Origin: Lophius americanus
Taxonomy: Eukaryota; Chordata; Actinopteri; Lophiiformes; Lophiidae
Length of the DNA: 64,000 bases
NCBI GenBank assembly: GCA_037951165.1
Contig: JBBDHG010000028.1
Span: 7,745,001 to 7,809,000 of the forward strand
Direction: 5' to 3'
Positions within the stretch are counted from its first letter, which is position 1, and each line of letters opens with the position of its first letter. This document shows positions 33,106 through 44,307 of this stretch, in pieces. The notes beneath the pieces are model-generated. The model was given only the letters and a program-made list of their open reading frames with translations, was not told the DNA's origin and ran no database searches. The position numbers were made by a program, and so were the translations under genes.

Positions 33106-33727
33106 TCACCCAAAAGTTGGTGTTATTATGGAATCATCAAAACTGCCGCCAAGTCCGAAACTGTATCTGCCATTGATGATCCCTCATGTTAACTCATTCA
33201 TGGATGATTTTTAAATATCATAATCCCATAGACCTTAGTGCAAAGAAGAACTGGACTGATTTTGGGAAAGTTTTGTGTTATATTTCAGAGTATCTTTATC
33301 TCCAAACGTTTTTGGGCAATTTCGCTATCGTTGGTCTGGTTTAGACCAAAATTTAGTGTGTATGCATTGACTCAAGGAAATCTTTCTTCTGTTATTATAT
33401 TTTACTACAAAAGTTCATACTTTACTCAGTGGAAGGAAATGTTTAATGAAAAACATCATTGGTCCCATTCCGTCCAAATGCGAGCTGTTTTACTGGACTT
33501 GAGATATGTGTTATTTTTATAATATTTTGTTCAAAAAGTTCAAATTTTACTCACTAGATTAAGCAAGCTTTTAAGTGAGCTATTTTTAACCCAACATACT
33601 GTTTTTTGGACATAACATCACATTTAGTTTGAAGAGTTTGATGAGGGGAATTGCTTGTACAAAACAGGGGATTGGGGACTTTTCAGGGATATGACCTTTC
33701 CGTCAGGGATGACAGTGTAGGACTCAT
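33106..33727 (+). mobile_element. Helentron-like element, copy P1 (near full length)
   Basis: Plus-strand copy and the longest in the window. The start is TCACCCAAAAGTTGGTGTTA, preceded by TTATA, then ATTATGGAATCATC and ACTGCCGCC. Inside are 'AATCCCATAGACCTTAGTG', two units of the 'TTCATACTTTACTC'/'TCAAATTTTACTCACTAG' type and 'TTTAGTTTGAAGAGTTTG'. Near the other end lie TTTCAGGGATAT (inverted copy of the family start, 33681-33692), then the hairpin GTCAGGGATGAC (33702-33713), then GTAGGACT. No ORF is convincing. Confidence 0.65.
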
Positions 33728-35045
33728 TGCGTTTCTCGAGACAAGCGTCCATCTCCTCCCCTTTGGAGAGTGTTTTGCAAAAAGAAGACACAACTTTACA
33801 GAGTGTGGACTAAATGATTGAGTAATGTAATGTTTGATAACATCATGCCGCACCATTTCCATATAATCACCTATTGATTACCCTTTTGTCAGCAGAGCGA
33901 TAAATTTCCGGCAGTAGCGGTCAATGGGGACTCCATCCATGCAGATTACCACTATTAGACAAACTGACGAACATTATGAGCGAACATTGCAGAATTTTTG
34001 ATTATTTATTAGAATTTCCCGCTCTTATCATATTTACACTGCTGGTAATCTGATTGCGTCAAACTGCTGAGATTCCTTTGCTTGTGTTTGAAGATTTACT
34101 GCATATTTAAATACAAATATTCTTTGTTGTCTCCAGACAATAAAGCCAAAGTGCACTCAAAAAAAGCTCTTTTGCCCGAAATAAATGTTCTTTGCAATTG
34201 GGGGAGCTTTGTGTTGCTCACACTGAGAAGATTAAACAACTAGAATGGCACTCAGCAGAGACCAGACCTCCATCAAGGCCCAGCAGTCCCCTCAGAACAG
34301 CAGACCAACCGACCAAACAACCAACCAACGAAACCAAACATCCAGCCAACCGACTGACAAACTGACCAACTAACCATCCAGATATTCATCAAACACACCA
34401 ACTAAACTATCGATCAACCAAACATCCGACCTATCAGCCATTCAGCCAAAATACCAACAGAAAAAACAAGCAACCAACCAGCTAAGAGCTTCTAAAGATG
34501 TAGGTATGAATGAGAATTGTGAATGCGGTGCGCAGATAAAATCATGTTGTCAAGTAAAAGGTTATGAGGAACAACTTCCTCTGGTCTAAAACATGATTTC
34601 AGCACCTGAACAATCCTTAAGCATAAGAATTATGGCTTCATTCGCAGATGCGCTGCTCTTATTTGCAGCTGTTCAGGAAGCTATTAGACATTAAGATGAA
34701 CATTCTTATGAGTCATTTTGCCGATTAACAGGACGGCTGGAGCAGCAGATATTTTCATGGATGTTCATTAGCAGGTTTGCCTGCAAAGAGGGAGAGTTAA
34801 AAATGGATTCATCTGTGAACATATCAACAATCTTTTTAGTTAAATACAACTCTTGAAATACGTGGCAAGAATTTTCACTGCCACGTTTCAGTAATTAACT
34901 GTCAGCAGCTTCACCTGCAAAATATTTCCTAATACATTAACAGAGTATAAACTATTACGAGGAGCGTGCTTACGGGTATATGAGGGAACTCTTTTTAAAC
35001 TGCAAAAACACAGAGTTGTAAGGTAAAAGCCAAAACAATATAGTA
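33728..35045. other. Unique DNA, no gene recognised
   Basis: The stretch 33880-34260 and especially 34620-34800 are high-complexity, balanced sequence that looks like conserved non-coding DNA. An imperfect CAAC-rich tract lies between (separate entry). A short inverted repeat ACGTGGCA...TGCCACGT is at 34860-34886. Confidence 0.4.
34300..34490. repeat. Imperfect ACCA/CCAA-rich minisatellite
   Basis: The four-base motif CCAA or ACCA recurs about twenty times with substitutions ('GACCAACCGACCAAACAACC' and similar). Confidence 0.75.
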
Positions 35046-35496
35046 TTAAAGCTGCTGTGTGTAAAATTTTGGGATATAACGGCAAAAGTCCAAAACGTCA
35101 ATAATTATTTCCACATTAACCTTTTTTTTTATTTTGACTTGAGTAAAGTTTCCACTAATGCATTCATGCCCTCCTTGAAAACCCCTTAGTTAATAACCAG
35201 GGACCGGCAGGCAACGGTTGGCCACAAGATGCAAAATACTCTTATTCAACTGTGAACCATATTTACTTGCCGCAGTTTGATGAAATCGACTCTGTTTCAA
35301 CTTGGAAGGGGTTTTGCGGCACCCCAGTCAATGTCCAGACCTCACTGCTTTCCAGGACCCTAGACTGACTGCTCGCTGTGCCATCTCTCCTCCCAGGGGA
35401 GCGTTCTATCCAGACGCCACAACAACTGTACGAAGAATCACCAATAGTATTCCTTATCATAAATCTGAGCTTTGGGTGATACTTTTACAGCATAAA

Positions 35497-35910
35497 TTAG
35501 GCCTACACAGTTCTCCCCTGACAGCCAGGGTATATCCTTGAAAATCTCCCATTTCTCTGCTTTGTACAAGTCATCCCCCTGATGGAACTCCGTAAATTAA
35601 GCATGAAGTTATGTCTGAAAAGAAATATTTTTGTAAAAACAGGTACCCCTATTGTGCAAAATAGTAAGTGTTAGAAAAAAATATGATATATTTATAACAT
35701 AAACGTTCTTAAGTTGATTCATATGATCCAAATTTGCACTAAATTGGAGCAACTGTTTAAAAATGATGGCCCAAAATCTTTTGGGGATAAAAAGGCTTGT
35801 GTATATCATTTGAGTATTCGAGTTATCACGTTAACACGAAGGATCTGCGGTGGCAGATTTGGCTGATGCTATGCTATGATGAGCCCATAATATTCTCGAC
35901 TTTTCTGTGA
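35497..35910 (-). mobile_element. Helentron-like element, copy N4 (near full length)
   Basis: The native end is CTAA (complement at 35497-35500) in place of CTAG, then GGCCTAC and a decayed hairpin (CCCCTGACAGCC). The inverted-start sequence GGTATATCCTTGAAAA follows. The native start is TCACAGAAAAGTCGAG at 35910, preceded by TTATTATA. An ACT microsatellite lies just outside the native start at 35925-35942. Confidence 0.6.
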
Positions 35911-35924
35911 TATAATAAATAAAT

Positions 35925-35942
35925 ACTACTACTACTACTACT
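35925..35942. repeat. (ACT)n microsatellite
   Basis: Six ACT trinucleotides adjacent to copy N4. Confidence 0.9.
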
Positions 35943-36275
35943 GAATATGCCTCACTCAAGGCATCTCATCTCTTGGCACGATTTTTGATACTTGAAGGCC
36001 ACTGGAGATTCTTGGATAGTGAGCAGTGAGCTGATACTAGCTATATTGTGTGTTTTTCTCTGGAACTTTAGCACTGGATGCCACTAAGTCTCACACAGTG
36101 CTCCTTTAAAGCTTGAATCCTGGAAGATTATACTGCTACTATTTTGAGAAGAATATATGTCGCTTGTCACCATGTTAATGCTCAATGACTTGAGGGGAAA
36201 ATGTAAATCACGAGGTGTTATTAACGTTCTGGAAACATATAGTTTTTTTATTAAATTAGATTGATATGTATTGAC

Positions 36276-36698
36276 TGTCATGTTGTACCAATGTTTTCTG
36301 TGTAATCGTACATCACCAGACGCTATGGGCTATCGCTGCGTCGATCTTTTCGTCACCGTCATGGATCTTCCTCTACGGTTATTTATGTTTGTGATTGTTT
36401 GTAAGTTTGGGGACTTCCTAATTCCTGGCAGCAGAGAGACCTCCACACTCAAGTCATTCGCCCAGCTTCCCGTCCACTCATCACTAAATTGTTCCGCCTG
36501 TTAAGTGGCTTAGGCTCTCCCGTCCACTGAGTACTTGATTACTCAGATAAACTAAAGAGAGAACTGCCTCATGCCTATGCTGAGCCCAACTATTCACAGC
36601 CTGTCTTCTTCTTGTGTTGGTCGGATCAACCTCCAGTCACAATAAACCTTTTACTTAGACTCTGGGTCCAATTAGCCTCCTGATTAAAATGTATCACA
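36276..36698 (+). mobile_element. Solo-LTR candidate
   Basis: The segment starts TGTCATGTTG and ends ATGTATCACA, with a polyadenylation signal in CACAATAAACC about 50 bases before the end, followed by ACTTAGACTCTGGGTCC. This resembles fish Gypsy-type LTRs. No flanking target duplication or internal retroviral gene is visible, so the call is weak. Confidence 0.3.
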
Positions 36699-36970
36699 TG
36701 CTTCTCTTCTTCCATAAAGAAGTAATGATTTTCCTGTGAATGTAGATTTCATACATTTGTGTCAGACAGCAAAAGTGTTGAGTCAGCCAAATTGTAAATC
36801 AACTGAATAGTATCAATTACTCAATCAATCTAATCCAGTATCAATTACTGGAAGCAGTTTCACCATCAAAGTAGTAGTACAATAAATTACACTACTTTTA
36901 GAATTAGATTCTGACTTAAATAAAAATGCAGTTATTTAATAATAATAAGTATACCCTGTATTAGAACAAA

Positions 36971-37472
36971 CTATGCCTACGCTGTCATCCCTGACAGCAA
37001 GGGCATATCCCTGCAAAGCTCCCAACCCCCTATGTTGTACAAGCAATTCCCCTGATTGATCTCCTCTCATTAAATGTGAAGTTATGTCTGAAAAACAGTA
37101 TTATTTGTCAAAGAAACTCCCCCTGGTGAAGAAAATGTGGATTAGCAGGTAAAAATGTGATAGATCACCTTGCGCAGATACATATGCACCAAATTACGAC
37201 TAAATAATAGCTCTCCATAATGAGTAATATATGAACTATTAGAGTGAAATATAAAATATAACCAATATATCCCTTAATTCGATTCATATGCAAACATTTG
37301 GACTAAATCTGACTGAACTTTGGTCTGAAAACCTTTGGCGATAAAGCTCACCGTAGTGTTGGAAATGTACAACCGACATGATCCAAAATCAATCCGGTTT
37401 TTCCTCACACTTCGGTCTATGTGGGTATAAAATTTGAAGCCTATCAATGACAGTTTTTGAGTCATTGCGTTA
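36971..37472 (-). mobile_element. Helentron-like element, copy N5 (perfect hairpin)
   Basis: The native terminus CTATGCCTAC (36971-36980) is followed inward by a perfect hairpin: GCTGTCA (36981-36987), loop TCCC, TGACAGC (36992-36998). Then comes GGGCATATCCCTGCAAAG, the inverted copy of the family start. Internal blocks 'AGTTATGTCTGAAAAACAG', 'GATTCATATGC', 'ACTTCGGTCTATGTGG' and 'GGTATAAAATTTGAA' are clear. The native start is missing: the copy stops at GCGTTAACA, where SINE S5 begins. Confidence 0.65.
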
Positions 37473-37658
37473 ACATCCATCCCTGAGGTGCAGTGGGCAG
37501 CCCCTTTGATGTGCCTGGGGAACAGATGCAGTTGTCTTTCTTGCTCAAGGACACTGTGACATGCAGACTTCAGGGGCAGTCCAGGAATTGAACCACCAAT
37601 CCTTCAATAAGTGGACAACCACTCGTACAGCTATCCTGTGTCAATACAGCCAGTCTCT
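37473..37658 (-). mobile_element. tRNA-derived SINE, copy S5
   Basis: Read on the minus strand, it ends in the body sequence 'GGGCTGCCCACTGCACCTCA' next to N5 and carries 'TGTCCTTGAGCAAG' and 'GGTGGTTCAATTCCTGG', a decayed B box. It is the same general family as S1-S3. Its insertion or a deletion removed the native start of N5. Confidence 0.6.
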
Positions 37659-37729
37659 GCTCGTAGGGTTTAGCAGCATTCACGGTTCACACACAGACTA
37701 TCAAACAAGTAGACGTGACGATCACACTA

Positions 37730-37813
37730 ATGGAACATGTAGGCTGCAAGTTGGAGGGTCAAATCACCAACCTTCAAATAAGTGCTGTACTTCCTGAGTC
37801 ACAGCTGCTCCTA
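37730..37813 (-). mobile_element. tRNA-derived SINE head fragment, copy S6
   Basis: The plus-strand sequence 'GGGTCAAATCACCAACCTTC' through 'CCTGAGTCACAGCTGCTCC' is the inverted tRNA-like head of the same SINE type. Only the head is present. Confidence 0.5.
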
Positions 37814-38465
37814 CGAAACTAGTTTCACCAACAACTATGTCGAGGACAATGGAAAGCCATCTTCTGACACTCTGACACTTTGATGGAAAACTAGAAAGTT
37901 TGTGTCCACGGACACAGATGCCTCCGATACTAGAATAACAGTGGCGCTGAGGTGGATAGACCATAATATATGTTGTAGCTGAATAACATCAAAGTGATAT
38001 TAAATGTTATATGTTTTGTTAAAATACATGTAGAAATGTCAAATTAACTGGAATGACAAAAACAATTATGAATTCAAACACATTTTTTTCTTTTAGTAGA
38101 TTTGAACAGGCCTTATCATATATAACAGGGGCATTCAACTAAAATTCAAGAAGAGAGAAAATTTCCACAAGCAAAGGTCCGGAACATGACATTATAAAAC
38201 TTGAATTATGAATTAGAATGATATTGAGGTCGCCTTGTAGTTGTATCAACATCTGCAACTGACAGTCAAATCAAATAAAGTACGATTCAAAAAAGTTTCG
38301 ACAATGTACAAACAAAGAAGGGCTGCATTTAAAAATAAAATAGAGAAAATAAATAAATAGCTTTTGAAAAATGGCATCTTAAAATAAAGTGCTTAATTTT
38401 AGAAAAATAAAATAAATTCTAGCACCAGCTTCAGTTTCCCTTTTTCTTTGCTAACTGTTTCACAT

Positions 38466-39720
38466 CTAGAGTTGTGGAGAAAGCTGCCGTTCAGCTATAT
38501 GTGGACCCAACATGGTCAGAACGAATAGGGTTTCTTTCCTCAAACCTGGGAAAGCTGTCTCAGAGACCAGTTGGAGCCACAACGTGGCATGGTCAGTTCT
38601 TCCAAACTGATCTTTCAGGGCCACATCTGCTCGGAGATCAACCAGCTGCATCTGGAGAGGCCCAAGTTTGCTGAAGTTTACAATCAGGTTATTAACAATG
38701 TCAACAACATAAGACATGGAGTTGTGATTTTGGGCTTTACAAATAAAATTGACTTGACTTTATCTCTCTGTCCCTGAACCTGTTCCCTGCACTACTGGCA
38801 AGGGTGCACTGTCTCCCTGCATGTCTTCTTTGAACACCTCAACTTTTCTCTGAAAGGAGTGGACAGCTGTCATCAGTTCATAAATTGAATTGCCCTTACC
38901 CTTTATGATAAAATCGGTTCATTTAGGTGTGAACCAAAAAGACTATATTATCCAGCTTTTTCCCATTTTTTTTCCCTAGAGAAAAATGTGTTGAATTCTG
39001 AATTCTCAGCTCTGCAAAGAAAGCTTCTACTTCATTTCTGATGTCCCAAAGTGCTTAAACAAACTGCCTTTGCTGAGCCATCTAACATTGTTGTGCAGCA
39101 AAAGATCATCAACGTTTCAATCACCTCAGCATGCTAATCTGACAGGTTGGAGCACAGGACTTATTGATGAATAATGGCATGGTAAGAGATGAGCTCAGGA
39201 TTGTCCTCTTCCATTCTTGCCACAGCTCCTTTCTCTCTCACTATAATGACAATGGCTCCATTTGAGCTTATTGAAACCCCTTATTTTGGCTCTATTCCTC
39301 GATTTGTTAAAATCTCCTTAGCGGCAAGGTAGATGTCCTCTTCTCTTGTGCTAGCCTGAATGGTAAGACCTACCAGGTCTTCACAGAAAACTTACTTGTC
39401 TTTGTTGAAGAACCTTACATAAACTAATAGCTGAGCTATGTCAGACACATCAGTGGACTTACAGTTAAGCCTACACATGGTGCCTTATGGTTGGCTTCAT
39501 CCAGCTGTGCTTGTACATCCTTGGTAAATTTCCCCTTTCTTTGTGGCTGATGATGATGACATAGGCATTTGCACTCCTTGACAACACCTCCATCATTAAA
39601 TTGTTTTGCGTGTTGATCCAAATCCCAGCATCTGTGACTGTGTTCCCGTTTTTAATTTTTATGGACAGAATGTCTATGCGCAGTCAAGTGGCTTAGGGTA
39701 TCGAGTTCAGTGGCCTTATG
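38466..39720 (-). pseudogene. hAT transposase pseudogene (ZBED5/FAM200-like)
   Basis: Reading the minus strand from right to left, recognisable blocks are: WDLDQHAKQFNDGGVVKECK near 39610; a 'SVDLTDVSDIAQL'-type stretch near 39440; AQMEPLSL/TDGA-type region near 39260; DDLLLHNNVRWLSKGSLFKH near 39090; and MQLVDLRADVALKDQF then LWLQLVSETAFPGLRK and FVLTMLGPHI near 38640-38500. The last block is the hAT C-terminal dimerisation domain. Stops and frameshifts occur throughout. Such transposases excise and insert their element as dimers; this one cannot. Confidence 0.65.
38717..38765 (+). repeat. Short L2-like 3' tail inside hAT 2
   Basis: GAGTTGTGATTTTGGGCTTT then ACAAATAAAATTGACTTGAC parallels the last 45 bases of the L2 copies (GTTGTGAATTGGCGCTATAT then AAATAAAGATTGATTG). 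It reads opposite to the transposase. It may be a minimal 3' LINE insertion or chance similarity. Confidence 0.35.
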
Positions 39721-40022
39721 ATCACGTCTCTGCTGTGATGTGGTCCTATTGGCACCATCGAACACTGACCTCCTGAGGATGTTATTAGCTCAGAGTTGCC
39801 CACACGATCATGCTGCGGGGCAGTTTGAGCTGGAGGTGGGGGCAGTCCAAATCGATATTCACCGATGTAGAGCTGGAAATATGATTTAGGTTATGCATAG
39901 ATACATAAAAAAGCTTTATGACAACAGCTATTTGGCTTTTTCTTTTCATCTCTCACACAAATACTCGTGAAATCAATGTTGAGATTTTCAGAGCCAAAAA
40001 GAAAACACAGAAATCATATTAA

Positions 40023-40140
40023 CTATACCTATACCCTATTTTCCCTGACAGCAAGGTTATTTCACCAAAAAACCCCAAATCCCCTGCATCACACAAGCAA
40101 TACCACTGATTGAACTCCTCAGAGTAATGTAAAGATTAAG
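40023..40140 (-). mobile_element. Helentron-like element, copy N6 (native 3' end only)
   Basis: The segment runs from CTATACCTA through CCCTGACAGCAAGG and 'CAAATCCCCTGCATCACA' to 'TTGAACTCCTCAGAG'. It covers about 120 bases of the hairpin end; the rest is missing. Confidence 0.5.
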
Positions 40141-41369
40141 CTCTGGCTCTGGGATGTACTACCGACCATTCTCAAAGAACACAGTTCTTCCACACCAAGG
40201 TCTATTCTATTATATCTTTCCACTTTTCTGAGTTATTATGACAAACAACACCGAAATTATACAGTTTCAGTGATAAATTTTCCTTTTTAATAAATGACAA
40301 ACACAACAGATCTCTGACAGGCAGCAAACCCCAAAGCTGTGTATGAGCAACACCAACCTCTGCAGGTGACTTTATTAAAATGTTCATTTACTATTTAAAT
40401 GCTTATTTTAATGTGGTGTGAGAGTCAAGGTTTTATAAAACTGATATCCTCTAATTATCCTTTAACGTTCAACGGTTTGAATTTTCCTTTGCCATATATA
40501 AATAGATAATAATAATAACAATACATTTAATTTATAATTAGACTGATGAGTTGTAGAATTGATTACCATGAAAGGAAGAGCGTAATAATAAAGAGACTTT
40601 GAGGTGAGCTGAACATAATTATACTTTAAATAAATGTATTGTCACTGTACTCTCTTGTGAATTATTACGTTAATGTAAGGCCTGGATTCCTTATAAGGGA
40701 TTAAGATGCATAGTACAAATATTTAAGTTTCTATTTATATCTTTATATCTCTTACACTCAAGGCTTACGTGGACTGTAAGATGATGACAGGCTGTCACTA
40801 TGTCCAATTGACTGTGATTAATTTACTAAAAACTACATTTCCACATACATATGCACCAGGAAGTGAATGAACATAAAAGTATTAGCCGGTTGCAGTGTTT
40901 TGTAATCTTGTAGCTGTTCCTAATTTTTAGGAAAGTAAGTCTGACCTAAAAAACACAACTATCTAAACATCTATAGTTTGTGCAACTGTCGTATGCCACA
41001 TTCAAAAACTTGATTTGACCAAAAATTTTGACTTGAAGTGTGTTACGGCATGCGCTTAAGTGGCGCTATAGGGGAAAAAATAAATCAGCAAAGACCCAAA
41101 TGAACAATAAGACCCCTTATAAAGACCAAATTCATTCATTCATTCACCTTGTTATTCATCAGTTTTTGTGGGATAAGACCAGGAGGACTTTCCATTTGTA
41201 ACAGTTGGATAGCCAATGCATCCAAAATGTACCAAAATTGGATTTTGGCTAGATATTACCCCCTATGGGCACTACAGCAAGCTACAGTATATACAGTATA
41301 TACTATAAGCGTTGGATGTATTATAAACCTAACTCTTTATTGATAACAAGCATTGTGCACTGTAAAAAA
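40141..41369. other. AT-rich unique DNA, no gene recognised
   Basis: No coding or repeat structure is recognised. Confidence 0.4.
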
Positions 41370-41492
41370 CTAAACCTAAGCAGTAATCCTCAACAGCAAG
41401 CGTACATTCCAGAAAGGTCCCCAATCTTTAAATCAATCCCCCGATTGAATTCCTAAAAAATCAAGTGGGATGCTATGTCGTAACAGGTTTGT
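41370..41492 (-). mobile_element. Helentron-like element, copy N7 (native 3' end only)
   Basis: The segment starts CTAAACCTAAG (complement of a CTTAGGTTTAG end) and continues CAACAGCAAGC, 'GGTCCCCAATC', 'AATCCCCCGATTGAATTCC' and 'GGGATGCTATGTCGTAACAG'. It is a decayed hairpin-end fragment. Confidence 0.45.
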
Positions 41493-43070
41493 TCATATTT
41501 CTTATACATGTAGAAAACATTTAAAGATCAGTTCCAGAATGAAATAGTAATCTTTTAGTAACAACGTTAAATTTCACCTACCCAAAAGTCATTGTTAATT
41601 ACAGTTTGATGATTAAGAAAACGTGAAAAAAAAGTCGAATTCCGAATCAAATCGGTCTTGTTGCTTTCAAAGCTCTTAAGTTTGGCTTATACTGTAGAGA
41701 CAAAACATATCTCTCTGGTGGACCCCTAAAGGCTTAACTGCTCAATAGAAGGCTTATAAAATCTATAATAAGTCACCTGTGTGCTAGTCTTCTCTCCCAG
41801 TAAAAGACACCTTCCACCTTTAAGACAGTAATCCATAGTAGTAACCCTGAGGTAGTGATCATCTTCCACTCTGCTCTGACATGGAGTTGTTGAGGCATAT
41901 TTCATTCCTCCTACAGAACGGGATTCTGAAAGAATGTAAGTTTTGACTGTCAGAAACTTGGGGATTAAGGGGGATCCCTCAAAGATTTTCTTTCCATAAA
42001 TAGCAGATATGAGAGTGTATGGGGTCCTGCACAGGTTAGATCAATGTTTTAAAGAGGAACTCTCTTCAACTCCCTCTCCATCTCTGTCACCCTCTCTCTC
42101 CCAGTAGCTTGGCTGCCATGAAGCTGAAATGTGCAAGAGAGCAGAAACATTAAGATCAAATTTAAACCTAGCATTGCATGATGGGAGATATTGAAGTATT
42201 GTACGAGTTGGGGACAACAGTGTAAGCCTAATTTTGAAAGCCCTGTTAACAGTGAGGCAGGGAGTTTGGACCTGGAGTTTGTGAGTCAGAAGAGCAAGAG
42301 GGCATCCAGTGGTAGTTCTCAGGAAGGTTTCAGGGTCCTGGGCCAGGGTTGGGCAGATCTGCAACTCGAGGGAGAACAGGGTTGAGTTGAAAGGGCAGCA
42401 ACTTTAATGCTTGAATGAAGTGACAACTAGCTGTAACATAGTCTATGATCTGGCAGAATGAAGGTGGCTGTTCAGACTCTTGAAAAGAGCTAATGCTTAC
42501 TGTGATGGGAAAAAAGCTGGGAGCTTCTGCCATGGAAAGTAGAGAGAAGTGGTTACTAAGCTGAGAAAGAGAAGAGAAGACTATAACTAAAATACAAAAA
42601 AAGTTAACAAAACTAAAAGTAATGCAAGGGCTTCTTGGGTGGACTCGACGTCTTGTAAGATGCTCATTGAAACATGATCACTGTCTCAAAGGTACATACA
42701 GTGTCCATATCCTGATTGTGTGCATTTTGGCTTCAATATTGTAAAGTGCATTATAAATTAAATGTATTATTATTATTATTATCTATCTAAAATGGTGGTT
42801 TCCCAAATAAGCTTCATATTTTTGATATTTTCAAAAAAAATTAAAAGAGTTTTGAATTGAATATTCTAATTATATTAGACTTTCTCTTAAATAACAGTTG
42901 ATTTATATTTTAAGCAAAATTCATACATAAATATTCATTAAAATAAGACTCCCACCTCACACATAAATCCCTGCCTTCAGCCCCTGATTGAAATAGTAAA
43001 TATAAAGAGTTTTCTATGATAATTAAAAAGTATAGAGTAACAAAATTATGCACCCGCAATTTTTGATGTA
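41493..43070. other. Unique DNA, no gene recognised
   Basis: At 42733-42783 there is a retroposon-like tail (TGTAAAGTGCATTATAAATT then AAATGTATTATTATT). The 42300-42500 part might be an old repeat (GGTGGCTGTTCAGACTC) but I cannot name it. Confidence 0.4.
42733..42783 (+). repeat. Retroposon 3'-tail-like fragment with (ATT)n
   Basis: The AAAGTGCATTATAAATTAAA sequence followed by ATT repeats resembles the fragments at 4908-4981 and 62765-62818. Confidence 0.35.
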
Positions 43071-43711
43071 TAGTGTTACCTCGGTTTATGAGTGCCTTAC
43101 TTTAAGACTATTTTGGTTTACGAGCAAAGATTCTTCAAAAAGTTTGCCTTGCTTTACGCGGTGATGAAATTGACGAGCGTTTTTTTTTTTTTGGTCAATT
43201 CACAGATTTTTCCAATATGTGCGAGTACCTGTATCTCTTAAGAAAATTGATTTGTATACAAGTGCTCTGCTTTGGTTTACAAGCATCGGGTTTGAAGAAG
43301 TGGAAGACGCGAGTATGGGCTTCCTTTGTGGGCCCGAGACTAGACCGAAGAAGAAATGGATCTCATTTCAGGCTCCCTCGCGCTCGCTCTTAGTTATCGT
43401 CATACACTCGCAGAATAGTATTTGCACGCTCGTTTCGGCTTACGTTTGGAAGGAATCGAGTGAGACAATGTTAAGTGAGCCAGAGTCTGCCGGCTTTTCT
43501 ATCATTTATCATTGCCATTTGTTAGTAAAATTACCACTATTCTGTATAAAAGAACATGGAAAATGATGTTTATATGAATATTTTTGGGATATGGGACAAA
43601 CTAATGGGGATTCCATTCATTTGACTTGGGAAATTTGTTTCAGTTTACGAGTTTTAGAGTTTGCGAGCAAGGACTAGGAACCAAATAAGCTCGTAAACCG
43701 TGGTACCACTG
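43071..43711. mobile_element. MITE with inverted ends and TA target duplication
   Basis: The left end reads TAGTGTTACCTCGGTTTATG and the right end, reverse complemented, CAGTGGTACCACGGTTTACG. About 18 of 22 bases match. TA dinucleotides flank both ends (43069-43070 and 43712-43713). This is the signature of a Tc1/mariner or pogo-group non-autonomous element. The 115-codon frame inside (43219-43566) has no transposase motif and is probably chance. Confidence 0.8.
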
Positions 43712-43713
43712 TA

Positions 43714-44307
43714 TATATAAAATTGCATGTACATTTCATACTTACATACATAATATTTCATGCCAATTTCAGATCAAAGATTACCTTCTCTTATCATTAA
43801 CATATTCCCTATTGGTTTAATTATAAAAATTAATCAATTGTACATTTATACATGTAATTTAATTACATACATTTAAATACATTTGATTGTTGGATTTTTT
43901 TATTTTAAATAAATTAAATTTTAAATTCCTGAAAAAACAAATTGACACATATGATCAAGATTGATATCGGTTCAAAAAACTTAATGCAATGAATGAAGAG
44001 AAAATAAATCTAATGTTTTATGACAGCGTAAAGACGTGGGCATTTATGTCCTCAAAAGGATGGGAGTCCTTTTGGGCCACACGGTTTAAATAGAGCAAAC
44101 AGTATTACCTTTAATGTAAGTGTGGCGGAGCCTTAACTAAAGAAACTCCTCTCGATGAAGCCATTCATCAACTGTGCAACTACATCAAGAGCTCGGCTCG
44201 TTCTCAGTAGTGGACATACCATCTAAGACCAAAAACACTTCTAAGCGTATTTGTGGACCTACCCCTATATACATTTACTTTTATACAATAGTTTTTGCCC
44301 AATTATT
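43714..44307. other. AT-rich unique DNA, no gene recognised
   Basis: Nothing is recognised apart from a short hairpin CAAAAGGA...TCCTTTTG near 44052. Confidence 0.4.

Larger units (their letters stand above)
35046..36109. mobile_element. TTAA-flanked inverted-repeat element (candidate), containing N4
   Basis: The left edge reads TTAA then AGCTGCTGTGTGTAAAATTT. The right edge, reverse complemented, reads TTAA then AGGAGCACTGTGTGAGACTT. Both edges have the TTAA expected of piggyBac-type insertion, and the two arms share GTGTG in aligned position. A Helentron-like copy (N4) lies between them. The two edges could also belong to separate remnants of one family, since no transposase is present. 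Confidence 0.35.
38126..39760 (-). mobile_element. hAT-type DNA transposon 2 (minus strand, decayed)
   Basis: The end at 38126 reads CAGGGGCATTCAACTAAAAT, a typical hAT terminus, followed by 'GGTCCGGAAC'. A transposase pseudogene on the minus strand fills the rest. The partner terminus near 39760-39900 could not be found. This family differs from hAT 1: the termini share no sequence and the transposase resembles the ZBED5/FAM200 type. Confidence 0.65.

Noticed and set aside
34250..34500. CRISPR-like array in the CAAC-rich tract
   Set aside because: The repeats are four-base motifs with substitutions and no regular spacers; it is a simple-sequence tract.
43219..43566. 115-codon frame inside the 43.1-43.7 kb MITE as a possible transposase
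   Set aside because: No HTH or DDE motif is visible, and the frame does not fill the element.
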